From Pisolithus tinctorius (lineage: Eukaryota > Basidiomycota > Agaricomycetes > Boletales > Pisolithaceae): a DNA stretch of 64,000 bases. A model generated the notes under the pieces. It saw only the letters and a list, made by a program, of their open reading frames with translations. It was not told the origin of the DNA and ran no database searches. Location: NCBI GenBank assembly GCA_024663395.1, contig JANFAH010000001.1:3596001-3660000 (forward strand). The letters are read 5' to 3'. Below are positions 22,066 through 32,916 of the stretch, piece by piece; within the stretch, counting starts at the first letter, position 1; each line of letters begins with the position of its first letter. Position numbers and translations under genes: made by a program.

Positions 22066-25000
22066 ATGTCCACGGCTGTTGTTGATGGCATCGATCAGAA
22101 TGCTCTACATACCACTTCTACATCGCCCACATCACAACCTTCCGCCGACGTGGTAACTCGCGACGCTAGTGCAGAACCAGCTCATACGAACGGGGCCCCC
22201 GACCTTCCAGCAGTGCCGCAAGTGAATGTGAACGGGGAACCAGTAAGAACTCCACGACCTTCAGGAACATATAGATCTCCCGGAAAATCCGACAAGACAA
22301 CGTGGGGGGCGAATTTTTGGGTGACATTAGTGGACCCACAAGTGCGTGGCAACCACTCGCATAACTGTAATGCCAGCTGACGATAAGCCTGGAGACTAAT
22401 TCCACATTCTTTGCGTGTCCTGCGACAGGACAAGTTAGTTGGGACCCACCAGTGGGGACGTTTGTGTGAGTGATGTCAGAATTTGAAATGCCCGGTCATT
22501 CCATAACTCATCCGCACCTCGTCAGTCTCCCTCCGAGCGAGGAAGGCGAGTGGTGGGAGCTAAGTGATGAATCGCGAGGAGGGATACCATACTATTATCA
22601 GACGAAGACTGGCGAAACAGTTTGGGAGCGCCCAGATGGATTCGTCATTCCTCTGACTATCATCCAAGTAATTACCTTACCTCTGATAGGGAGCGCTGGT
22701 TCTCACATGTTTTGTTGCAGCAAACTGCCTTGGGCCGGCGACTATCCCAGACTGGCATGCGCAACAAGGGTGCAACTGTTAATGGCACCGACGCGCCCGA
22801 TCGAACAGCCTACCGGAAATCTAGGTCGCAAACGGGTGGCATGGATACGCGCCGTGTTTCACTTCGATCAAATAATTCGGAGACCCCATTTCCACGGGTC
22901 TCGGTGTCTTCGGCACACCATTCTCCAGGGAAAATATCACCTAGCAGTAGCGACACTGGTATTAGTCCACGGAAGAAACAATCATCTCCCACATCGAGAC
23001 CGTCAGTCACAAACGATCAACATGGGCAATTAAGTTCCTTGCGAGGTTGGATGAGCGGAAACCAATTGCCTCCCATTCCCGGCTCCCCCTACCCTACAGA
23101 GCCCTCGACACCTAATTCGCGCAAATCAACATCTCCGTCTCCTTCGGGTAGACTAAGTGCCAGACAGAAGAGTACAACCAATGGAGCCGTCACTGATACC
23201 GAAGACGGATCACTTTCGCGATCGCGATCCAAGTCATCTTCCTACGTACCGTATAGGTCACCAGTTCCGCAGAGCCTAACCGCTGCCCTAGAAATGATTT
23301 CCTTGTCAGAAAAGCGTTCCACGTCTGACCATGGACATCCTCCTGCACTCCGCCCGGGCGCCGAGAATATGCCTCGGAAGAGCACAAGTAGTGCCACTCC
23401 TCCGACGGACAAGAGGGAGAAGCGTGATATTCCATCGTCTCCGACAAAGAGTTCCCATGGGCCTTTTTGGATGGCGCGTAGTACGTCCACCCCTCCACCA
23501 CCTACGGTCAATGGAAAGGCCATAAGCGGGCCGGTTGTTAATCAAGGTAAGTTGCTTTCGCTCTCAGCAGTCATGCAATTTAATTGATTCTGTAGAGGCA
23601 ACATTGAGCATGAGTCCTGTCAAGAACCGAGGTACCGGAAAACCGATTTCCATTGAGCCACGCTCTATATCTCAACACGCACCCACTACAACCTTAGCAT
23701 CAGGGTCTGCTTGTTACTACTCCCCCTTTAATCAAGTTTACTAATTCTAGCGCAGAAAAACATACCCAGTTCTCCCTCATGACCTCGCGTCGGATATTCA
23801 ACAATTCGTGGAATCAGAATATGCCAAACGGTACTTCTCGATACACCGCACCGGATTCATTTTTCGCCGTAAAATTCCCGTCGCACAGATGATGGCGTGG
23901 CAAAAGGCACCACTATCTTCTCCGCTCCTTACTCTTAACCGAACATTGAAGCAGGATGCGGTCAAAATTTTCAAGGTCATCCAGCACATCATGGGTGACC
24001 GCGAGCGTGACCGTCCTGCTGGAATTCCTTTGTACAATGGCTCAACCACCTCCCTTGCTTCGTGTGCTTCGCTTAGCCTTCTTGAAGAGGAAAGGTGGTT
24101 GATTAGCGAAGGTCTTGCGCACGGGGAACTGCGAGACGAGATATACTGTCAACTGATGAAACAGCTGACTGGGAATCCCAGTGCCGAGAGCGTATTCAAG
24201 GGGTGGCAGATGCTTTGCGTCCTTCTGACTGCTTTCCCACCGTCCAAGAATTTTGAGACATACCTTCGTTCCTTTATTCACCAGCACACTTCGCATTCGG
24301 AAGGCCGCGTCGATGTCATCGCCAAGTATTGTCTCAGACGATTAACTGTCATCTCGAAGAGAGGGCCACGTGGCAAACCTCCGTCAGCGGCAGAAATCGA
24401 AACGGCTGCTGATGCCGCCTTCAATCCGTCTACGTTCGGGGAATCTTTGGATGCAACTATGCGTTTGCAAGAGCGGAACTACCCTAACGAGAAGATCCCG
24501 ATTATACTTCCCTTCCTTGCTGATGGAATCCTTGCGCTTGGCGGCACCAAATGCGAGGGAATTTTTCGTGTTCCCGGAGACAGTGACCTCGTTTCTGAGC
24601 TCAAGCTCAGAATTGATAGGGGTTATTACACGCTCGAGAATGTCGATGATCCTCACGTGCCTGCCTCGTTATTGAAGCTATGGCTCCGCGAACTATGCGA
24701 CCCCCTTGTCCCCGAGGAGCTCTACAACGACTGCATCAGTGCAGCACCTGATCCGCCTGCTTGTGTCACTATCGTGCGAAAGCTCCCGACCATCAACAGA
24801 AGGGTGGTGTTGTTCGTCATGAGCTTCCTACAGCTCTTCCTAGAAGAGAAGGTTTTGGCAAGCACCAAGATGACAGCAGCAAATATGGCCCTCGTATTGG
24901 CACCCAACCTACTGAGGTGCAGTTCTGAGTCTATGACAGTAGTGTTTACGAATGCGCAGTAAGTCATGCACGGTGTCCTTCAGGTTGCTGTATCGATTCT

Positions 25001-25166
25001 GAATGGCATCGGGACCCCTAGATTCGAACAGATGTTCGTGTACAACCTACTCATGCATCTGAAGTGCAACGAAGTCGATGAAGACTACGTACCAGTCCAT
25101 GGACGAGGTGCAAGCCCGCCGACTTCGCCGAAGCCTCGTATCTCCAAATCTCGTAATCGGCGATGA
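22066..25166 (+). CDS. WW-MyTH4-RhoGAP protein (ARHGAP39-like)
   Basis: A Rho-family GTPase activating protein of 923 aa in seven exons (22066-22341, 22395-22465, 22526-22667, 22721-23546, 23596-23704, 23756-24958, 25022-25166). Two WW-like modules lie near residues 95-115 (CPATGQVSWDPPVG) and 121-155 (GEWWEL..YYYQTKTGETVWERP). A long Ser/Pro-rich disordered region follows to about 475. MyTH4 covers about 510-650 (HGELRDEIYCQLMKQLTGNP, GWQMLCVLL). RhoGAP covers about 690-885 with the catalytic arginine in GIFRVPGD, LKLWLRELCDPLVP, and MALVLAPNLLR. The order WW, MyTH4, RhoGAP is that of animal ARHGAP39/Vilse, which links Rho control to the cytoskeleton and cell cortex. In a fungus it should act in polarity or hyphal growth (inference). 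Confidence 0.93.
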
Positions 25167-25666
25167 AATAGACACCAAGTCCTACTCACTGGTCCTTCAT
25201 TCTGCAACAGCCCCAAACGGACTTCCTAATGCAACCCAGAGCCACTCAAACTGTACGGTATTTGTTCAATCGCTCCCTTTGGGTGGGAGAGCTCTTTCGT
25301 CACGACTTTATACCATTACGGTCGCCTCCATGTACGCGACATCATTGGTCAGTAAATGCTCCGTGTCTTCTTTATTACCATTACATACATCTTACAGCTA
25401 TTCTCTATGTTCTGCGTTTACTTGCGGCTCACTGATACCTACACATTCATTCGGAATTGATATCTGATATGCACTTATATACACATGAACAGTCAATCCT
25501 TTCTTACTATTTTCTTTTCCATTGTCGTTTTCTCCAATCGACTGATGTCAATGACACTCCAACGATGTGCTGAACATCATAACAGAGTATATTCACTAAG
25601 GGGTAAGAATTCATGGGTGCAGAGATCCAATTAAAGCGCTCGTAGTGTAACATAGCAAACCCTGGG
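25167..25666. other. convergent intergenic region
   Basis: Lies between the 3' ends of the RhoGAP (+) and Mtf2-like (-) genes. It has a pyrimidine-rich stretch near 25495-25540. A readable frame 25078-25467 overlaps the RhoGAP end out of frame and is not called. Confidence 0.4.
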
Positions 25667-27112
25667 CTACTGATGTGTGTTATTATGATCCAAGTCCAAC
25701 AAGTCCAACCAGCCGTGGTTTGAGTCAGCTGATTGGGGACTGCTACACACATCGGCGAGTGAGACCTCTTGGCGCTTGCCTGACGCCCTCCCCTGACTCT
25801 TCTTCCCCTTACTCTTCTGCGGTCGACTCCAACTATCAAACTCCCAACCGTCATCTTTCGTTTCGGGATCTAGAAACTCCGTTTTCCAAGATTCTCGACC
25901 GAGAACCGGCTTGCCTCCTACGGATGACCGCGTTCGGCGCACAGTTTCTTTGAGAGAGAGTTGTTCAATTCGCGTGAGGAGTCGCACGACCTCGGTCTCT
26001 CCAAGGTTGACCCAGAGACGTCGCGCTAGGAGGTTCGTATCGGTTGCATGCATTGCCGGGTTGCTAACACTACCCAGTTCAAATGGTTGCGCCTCTGCCA
26101 CTTCCCGCCTGATCTTCTCGATAATTGATTTGGTGAGACCGTCTCCTCTCACCCCGTTCAGTCTCATTTCCTCCAGTGCCGTGCAGATACCAGGTAGGTC
26201 GGCCCAACCCTCCCATTTCGCCAGTATGAGCTCGTTGTACACCGGAGCAGTACAGCCGAACACATACGATGGGATAGAGAGACGAGATGCATATGTAAAT
26301 ATGCAAAGGGAGAGTGATGGGTTTGCATAGGTGGTTCGGAAGAGTTTCATGAGATGTGCGAGCAAGTACGGGTACGTGGGGGGTTGGAGGGGTGGTATTT
26401 GTGCGGACCTGTTGGCCGAACTTGGCGTCTCTATGTCCCGGACGTTGTCCAGGGAAGATCTGCCGCCGGCGTCAGCAGGCTCCAGCGCTTTTTGTGCGTT
26501 CTCTACATATTTTTGAGACTCTGAAAACACCTCTCTCGCTGCCCACTCGAGAAGCTCCTGGTCTGTATCGCAGAGTTCCATTTCTTCTTTCTTACGATCG
26601 AGCTCCTCGTCTGACGCAGTGGTCCACCGGACACGAGACGAATGCCGACGGAGCGTCCGGAATATATTGAGTGGTGCGGCAGAAGAGGAAGGACCAATGC
26701 TGGGTGGCTGGTGGCCGAGAGACTGTGACGATGACTTGGAAGCGGCTTGCCGATCAGAGACGGCGTTGAATATCATATTGAACATCTCGTCAAATGCACT
26801 GATTTCTTGTGCTGTCATGGCTTGCCTGCGGACCTTGCCACCAGACCGACCTAGGAGAGAGGAGTTGGATGCCGCATTCGAAGAGTTTCCAGCTGAGCGC
26901 CCAGAAAGGCGGGAAGGGCCACGGGCGGATGCGGGTGGGAGGGGACGTACGGTGTCGATGTCAGCGAAGACATGGTCCCATGGAGAATCAGAGGTGGTGA
27001 AAATAGAGTCAGACGAGGGGGATGCACTGTTCGAGTGTGCATCCGCCGACAACGCGCGACGCGTCGTGCGAGCGAGCGAGACCAGGCGCTGGTAGCGACA
27101 TGGGTGAAGCAT
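25667..27112 (-). CDS. Mtf2-like mitochondrial mRNA processing protein
   Basis: A 481-aa open frame without an obvious intron. The N-terminus is basic and Ser/Arg-rich (HPCRYQRLVSLARTTRRALS), a good mitochondrial presequence, followed by a low-complexity segment. The conserved core is in the middle: PTYPYLLAHLMKLFRTTY, SLCIFTYASRLSIPSYVFGC, APVYNELILAKWEGWADLPG, then an alpha-helical block LEEMRLNGVRGDGLTKSI. This matches my memory of the fungal Mtf2/Nam1 C-terminal domain, whose yeast member couples mitochondrial transcription to RNA processing and translation. The C-terminal tail is lysine/serine-rich, then less conserved. A late intron near the GKRQEV segment cannot be excluded. Family assignment moderate, gene call strong. 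Confidence 0.7.
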   Translation of the reverse strand: MLHPCRYQRLVSLARTTRRALSADAHSNSASPSSDSIFTTSDSPWDHVFADIDTVRPLPPASARGPSRLSGRSAGNSSNAASNSSLLGRSGGKVRRQAMTAQEISAFDEMFNMIFNAVSDRQAASKSSSQSLGHQPPSIGPSSSAAPLNIFRTLRRHSSRVRWTTASDEELDRKKEEMELCDTDQELLEWAAREVFSESQKYVENAQKALEPADAGGRSSLDNVRDIETPSSANRSAQIPPLQPPTYPYLLAHLMKLFRTTYANPSLSLCIFTYASRLSIPSYVFGCTAPVYNELILAKWEGWADLPGICTALEEMRLNGVRGDGLTKSIIEKIRREVAEAQPFELGSVSNPAMHATDTNLLARRLWVNLGETEVVRLLTRIEQLSLKETVRRTRSSVGGKPVLGRESWKTEFLDPETKDDGWEFDSWSRPQKSKGKKSQGRASGKRQEVSLADVCSSPQSADSNHGWLDLLDLDHNNTHQ

Positions 27113-27196
27113 TAAATGATGATGTCTGGTTCTCGAATGCTAATAACTAGTCTACCGTCGTGACCCGTATTCGACTGTCTGTGCTGATGCTTTCAA

Positions 27197-27278
27197 GGCG
27201 CTATAGCCAAGTGGTTACGGCGACAGATTAGAAATCTGTTCCTCTTTGAGGGCGCAGGTTCGAATCCTGCTGGCGTCG
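27197..27278 (+). tRNA. tRNA-Ser(AGA)
   Basis: An 82-nt cloverleaf without intron. The acceptor stem GGCGCTA pairs with TGGCGTC (with G-U pairs). The anticodon stem ACAGA/TCTGT encloses loop TTAGAAA, giving anticodon AGA (serine, UCU codons after A34 to inosine). The long variable arm (CCTCTTTGAGGG) is typical of tRNA-Ser. The T arm is GCAGG-TTCGAAT-CCTGC and includes the B box; the A box is TAGCCAAGTGG. Read by RNA polymerase III. Confidence 0.96.
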
Positions 27279-27281
27279 AAG

Positions 27282-27292
27282 CTTTTTTTCTT
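27282..27292 (+). terminator. RNA polymerase III terminator of tRNA-Ser
   Basis: A run of seven T (CTTTTTTTC) starts five bases after the tRNA discriminator base, as expected for Pol III termination. Confidence 0.85.
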
Positions 27293-27933
27293 CCCTTTCC
27301 TGATGCCCCAATCGATCCACAACAATATCTATGTATATAGTCGCAAACTTCGGGTTCCAATCAGCCAGTATTTTCCAACATCTCATCATAGTTATACATT
27401 GACCTAGCATACCAGTGCTAATTTCTTTAGAAAACGATCAATTATTCATAAATCAGATAGTGAATGCACGTGGGGGAATGTGTCATGTAAGGGTAGGGGT
27501 AATCAAAACACGGGTACATTAGTGGGAGCGATGAGAAAAGCGAGCAGCTAAAAGTGTTGAGCAGAAAAAGTCGCGATGCAAAAGTTGCTGGTGAAATGAC
27601 AAGAATAAAGACGCCTCTGGCGCGACTGAGAAATGTTAAGTCGCGTGATATCTCCCAACGCTAGTGGGTATCGGGTGAACAGCATGCGGATCGATGCCGA
27701 TGTATGGCAGCGACCGTACTCCCGCAGAATGTAGCGAACCTGCATAATCAAAGCACAGAAAAAGGACTAGGAGAGCGACGTGGTCAAAACAACTAGACAT
27801 GAGGGGATAAACAAGTCCTGGAGTGATGAGGGATGCTGAGAAAAGGGGGCTCGAAGAGATGCGAAGACCAACGAGAGTCATCGATGACGTTGGGGGTGCT
27901 TGTGGAGATGCCGGTTTTTTTGGTCAGAGGTGA
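27293..27933. other. intergenic, no gene seen
   Basis: Holds the 3' flank of the HMG-box gene. Only short ORFs without motifs. Confidence 0.4.
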
Positions 27934-29663
27934 TCAGGCGGCAGAGAAGTCCCAGTGGTGAGAGGTCTGCTCATCCAGCGATTCTGGTATTGTAACTGGG
28001 GGCTTCCAGCTACCTCCGACCCGACGAACCGTTGAGTTCGCAGCTCCCGCGGGAGGGACGTACTGCCCCGCGACAGGTGTATTTGTCACCTGAGTGAAGA
28101 TAGGCATCGGCTGTGCATGCGGAGGGGGTTGGGGATGAGCGCGCACCTGCTGCGGGGAAACTGTAGAAGCAGCAGGAAGTACTGTGGCATCCTGTAGCAC
28201 ACCCTCTGCGACCTCGAGATTGAGGAATTGCATCACATCCTGTGTGAATATGCTAGGTTGACGCTGACGTGCAGCGCTATACGCTTGCTCCTCAGGGGCA
28301 CTGGGTGCCTGCAGCAGGGAAGCTAGGTCGTTCGCGTCATTAACAGCAGTGGCTGGGTTCAAATCCATCGGTTGCTCGAGGGCGGAGAAATCGAAGTTGG
28401 CAAAGAGCTCGCCCGAGAAATCACGCGGTTGAACATCAACCCCTACAGATACCTCAAGCTCACCCTGAGGATGTGAAACTAAGGAGAGTGGATCCAAATT
28501 TGCCAAGCCAAAAAAGCCGTCGCCTGTGGACATGGACATGATATCCTGCAGGCCTTCAAATTGCAAGAGGTCGGTAATGCTTTGCTGGGCAAATGAATGA
28601 TTTTCAGGAAACCCAACATCGAAACTCAAGAAATCCTGAGGAATGCCTGCTTCAGCTGGAAATATACCGTAGGGGCCTTGGGGCGTACCTGATACTGGGT
28701 ATCAACAGGGGGCAGTTGACTGGACGTAAGATTATTCCAGTCAGGCGTGGGTGTTTGCATGGGTTCACATGACGAAGATGCCTGTGATTGGTCTGACTGA
28801 GGTAGGGATGGCTGCCAATGGTCTTCAATCCCCTGGACCTGCGAACCTTGATCTGGTTGAGGGACATGCGGTACTAGAGGGGGGACTTCAGCGCCTAGGA
28901 AAGATTGCGGGGCATACTGCGTGTTCGCAAGTGAATGCTGCGAAGCGGTCGAGTGTTGGGACTCTGAGGTTGGCAAAGGAAGGATAGCAGTACTTGTAGA
29001 GGGTGTGGGCTGTTCCTCTGTGATAGGCTGTGGTTCAGGAGAGGCTGATGTCTCCTGTGGAGAGGGTGCAGCTGAAATTGGGGGAGATGGACCAGCAGGT
29101 CCAAAACGCGCTTCGTTGCTTATGTGTGGTGTCACGTAGTAGGACATCTGCATCATGGCATACCCTGGTGGCATTCCGTATTGTGTGGCATATACCACAG
29201 GCGACGTCGCGGCTGGCGCACTCGGTGCGGGAACAGGTGTGGATACGGGGGGAGGCTGCGCGGCAGGCCGGGCAGACGTGGCGCGACGTTTGGACTTCTT
29301 TTCTGCGCGAGCACGTTCTCTTTCGACCTTCTGCTGCTCACGCATCTTTGCCCTCTCCTCTTTCTTAACGGGTTGAAAGCGGTATTCGGGGTACTTGCGC
29401 TGGTGTTCGGCTTTCCTTGCATCAGCCATGCGTTCGTAAAGGAGCCTCACGGTATCCGTCTCTTCTGCCCACATCTTCGAGATCATCTTGGACACATCGG
29501 CTTGGGGTCTACCCTTCGCGGGTGGCAACTGCCTAAGTTTGTCTGAGCGATACAGGATCCATGCGTTCGGCGGACGTGGGGGTTGAACAGTAGTGGTTCT
29601 GGTTGTGGTTGTGGAAGACGCGCCCTCGGCTGGAGTATCGTTGGTTCGGATGGGGCCCACCAT
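27934..29663 (-). CDS. HMG-box transcription factor (MATA_HMG type)
   Basis: A 558-aa nuclear DNA-binding protein in two exons (29663-28689 and 28635-27934), joined by a 53-nt phase-0 intron. The HMG box is at residues about 28-97: PRPPNAWILYRSDKL, ADVSKMISKMWAEE, ARKAEHQRKYPEYRFQP. The opening P-R-P-x-N-A-(W/F) pattern is that of the fungal mating-type/Ste11/Rox1 group, which binds the minor groove and bends DNA. It is followed by a very basic segment (KKEERAKMREQQKVERERARAEKKSKRR), then a long Pro/Ser/Gln-rich region. The start ATG at 29663 is preferred over the open frame continuing upstream to 29864. Fungal relatives control mating, pheromone response or hypoxia; which applies here is unknown. 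It lies away from any homeodomain or pheromone genes. Confidence 0.9.
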
Positions 29664-30222
29664 CGTGTACACAGATGACCGGGGTGTATTGCAGTAAGCA
29701 GCAAGATATACGCTGGAGGGGCAGGACACGCGCAGATGGTAGCAGGGCGTTGGAAACGCGTCGACGACAGAGGGACGGGAAAATACACTGGAGACCGTTC
29801 CATATTTGTAGGTCCCTGTAGGTCCACATATGGTGTTGTGGTCTTGTTTGCTCTGCCCGTCCACAATATTAATGTCAACACCGTCCGCCCCGTCAAAGCA
29901 ATGGTGGACGAACTCACCGCAGCAGTTTGCATATTGCCGTCGCTATTGCTTTGGCACCTGTGCACAAAGGAAACAACCACTTGGCGTGGGCCCGTCCTCT
30001 CCGGTCTTTGTGAGTGACCAAAGCGCAGGTTCAACCGACGAAAGCACAAATTCTTTTTCTGTCACCGAACTCTTTGAGAACTTCAAAGCAGAGGAGCCAG
30101 TAAACCTTTTCATCTAAGTCCTGGGTTGTGTGGAGCGTGAATATCGAATTCTATTACAACTACTTTCGCTGTTCCTGGCTGTTCACTTTGTTTTTGTGTG
30201 TTCCGCGAAATCCACCACGACC
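29664..30222. promoter_or_regulatory. divergent promoter region, HMG-box factor / EZH2-like
   Basis: 560 bp between two divergently read regulator genes. No defined site is recognised. Open frames here on both strands run through from the two genes and have no similarity of their own. Confidence 0.4.
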
Positions 30223-32916
30223 ATGTCAAACGACCAACGCGACATCCCGATACCCTCTGTGCGGCTGTCGACTCCGGCTTTGGTACAGTCCGTGCTATCT
30301 CAACTGCAAACCGAGTTTGCGGAGTGGAGCTGGAACTATTCCCGGCAGGTTCTGCAAACACTCTCGCCTTCTCGAGAACGTCTGCGCGTCAGCTTCGATG
30401 CTCTCGAAAGCAAGAACTCTGCCCCCTCTGACACCATCCGTGCCACTGAGTTACGCGAAAATAACTGGCATGAAACGCGCACGGGCACTGTAACCGCCGT
30501 GCAGATAATGTACTCCCCCGATAGACAAGTCCTATCAGAAACGTCCATATCCCTTGAAGTCATCGATATGGTTCCAGTTCTGGATGCTCATCCCCCATAT
30601 GAGTCTTGCTCTCCATCACCGCGAAATGTCTTCAAGGGAGACGATGACGACAACATGGTGTTTATCCCATATTCTGACGACCCCTCCTTTAACCAAGTCG
30701 AACATTCATTATGGTATGAGTCGTTCTCTTGGCGAGAGGACTTCGATCCGGATTGTGAGTTGCAGTTGCTTAAAGGGGTGTTGTGGTTTGAATATGGACG
30801 ATAGGGACACAGTGCAAGTCATCCTTTTGGAGGCCTCGTATCGGTTACATACTCGACATGCTTTGGAATACAAGGATATCGAAAAATGCGATGTATTGCC
30901 ATTAAAGCTAGCCTCGTGTCCAGGGAAACCCGGTTTGATCGCTATTAGCCGTAGGCGGCAAGTCCAGTTTACTTTCCCTCCTCATGCCCCGACGAACGTT
31001 TAGCAGTGACCCCCTTATCTGGAGCGGAAACTCTATTCCTGCGGGCTGTGTGTTCCCGTCAATGAACCTACCGTCAAACCTTCGTCAGCGCCTGCAATGT
31101 GTTAGTTCCCTCTTTTGTCCTAACCTCAATTGCATGGAACCCCTTTGTAGCGTGCATGGTAAACTTTTTGCCTCCCTATCGTGTCGCCATTGCAGAGCTC
31201 AACTGTTAATCATAGTAGAATCGAATGCCATGCCCCCTTTCAGCACATCGTCTAAGCTGGCAACTCAAAAATGCGAGGATGTCGAAACACCATGTGAACG
31301 CCAGTGTTTTCTAGTCGCAGGAGCGAGTCAGGTTTGTGGTTAGTGTCTTTGCTGAACTTGTCACTTTGATGATGGCGCAGCAGGAGGTACCTTGTTGGAG
31401 CAATAATGAAATAGAGTCATTTCAAGTTATTTTCGAGATAGCATCAAGTCTATCCCCCTGCAATCTTTCAGTATTGTGCTTGAAACCTTGTAGCGAGGTG
31501 AGTTATGTGCGCCATGAATGACTCTGATGATCCTGATGATGCAGTAGGTGTATTATTATAGGAACCTCCTAAATCCTGGCGATCCGGCCGGAACTCGTGT
31601 CAACGTCCGCAATTCAAAGTGTAGGCAAAGTGCAATTGAATTTTGTGGTGCGAACACCTGCTTTTGTCATTCTGAAACGTACGAACGGGGTCGTAGATGA
31701 TGACAGCAACGAGTTCACTCCGTAAGCCAGTTGCTGATTTCCCAGTGTATCAATTGCCAATCAAGTTGTCCCGATAGCAACGAACCTTGCCGCCATAGTG
31801 GTCCTTGTGACGCAACCAGCAGTTGTCCGTGCTTTCAGAACGGGGCTCACTGCCAACGTAACTGCCACTGCCCCTTAAAGTGTGGGTCGTTCCCCTAATC
31901 CGTTCCCACACACCAATTCCTTTACAGGCCTTCGTCGGTTACGGGGCTGTCGGTGCTCTAGAGCGAAATCCAGTGTCAGCTGCGCGACTGCTAAGTGTCA
32001 CTGTGTTGAATCTCGTAGGGAATGTGATCCTGAACTCTGTTTGAGCTGTGGATGCAAGTGAGTTTTTTGTATGTTGGTAATGGTGGTCTGTGACGAATGG
32101 CTGCCGTGTTTCAGAGGTAGGTCGTTCACGATAGTTGTCCGATGACTCTCGCTGTCCGTGGCGTAGACGAGATCACGGCATGTCACAATTCTCAGATACA
32201 GAAGGGCATACACAAGGTCATTATCCGCGGGCATGCCTCATTTGAGTTACAGCTAATCATTTTTTTCTGGCACCTCCAGGCGCTCGAGATAAAGAGAAGT
32301 CGCTGGGGCCTCGGGGCGTTTCTAACTGAATCAATTAAAGGGGGTGACCTTATCGCAGGTGAGTTTGCCTTGGCCTTATTGTTCACCTGGTATTTTCGGT
32401 GTTACGTAAACGTCACTGTCCCCCTTTAGAGTACGTTGGTGAGCTCATATATGAGCCAACTTTCGACAGTCGCGGGTATGTCACTGAGAAAAGGCTTTAT
32501 ACCCGAAGCGTAACAAACTCCGTTTCTGTTCAGCGAAGTTGCTACACACCGCGGCCGAAGCTACTCCTTCAAGCTCGACAGCACATTCACCTTGGATTCT
32601 TCCCACCTTGGTAACCCTTCGCGATTCATAGACCACTCTTCAAGTGCCGTGCAAACGATGCCACCTAACTGTAGAGCATATGGTGGGTACCATCATTCCT
32701 CATAGCAGCCACAAGTTTTCACGGGGCGATGATTGATTTTTGACGTTACAGTACGTCTCGTGAACGGGGAACACCGAATAGGAATCTTCGCACGTAAGTT
32801 ACCCAGCCCCCCATGGTCTTTGCAGCAGCCGATCAGGACGGCTTGTGTTAGTGCAGGATTTAGAATCTGGTTCAGAGATTTTAATGGATTACGGACGCGA
32901 CTTCTTTTCCAAATAA
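30223..32916 (+). CDS. EZH2-like histone H3K27 methyltransferase (PRC2 catalytic subunit, KMT6)
   Basis: Adds methyl groups to H3K27 as the catalytic part of Polycomb complex PRC2. About ten exons. The N-terminus (30223-30754) ends in an acidic block and SFSWREDFDPD. Next come LLEASYRLHTRHALEYKDIE, then FCPNLNCMEPLC (31004 on), CERQCF, SNNEIESFQVIF and LKPCSE. The CXC domain is cysteine-dense (CRHSGPCDATSSCPC, CQRNCHCPLKC, GCRCSRAKSS, CHCVESRRECDPELCLSCGC). The SET domain reads RSRWGLGAFLTESIKGGDLI, EYVGELIYEPT, THRGRSYSFKLD, GNPSRFIDHS, PNCRAY, NGEHRIGIFA, DYGRDFF and ends at TAA 32914-32916. The intron at 30958-31003 appears to be GC-AG (GCAAGT donor). The middle, 31505-31770, is poorly resolved. 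A spacer of a few residues sits between the DHS and PNC of the usual NHxxxPNC motif. Confidence 0.9.

Noticed and set aside
25675..27095. Plus-strand frames of 92-158 codons
   Set aside because: Antisense shadows of the Mtf2-like gene.
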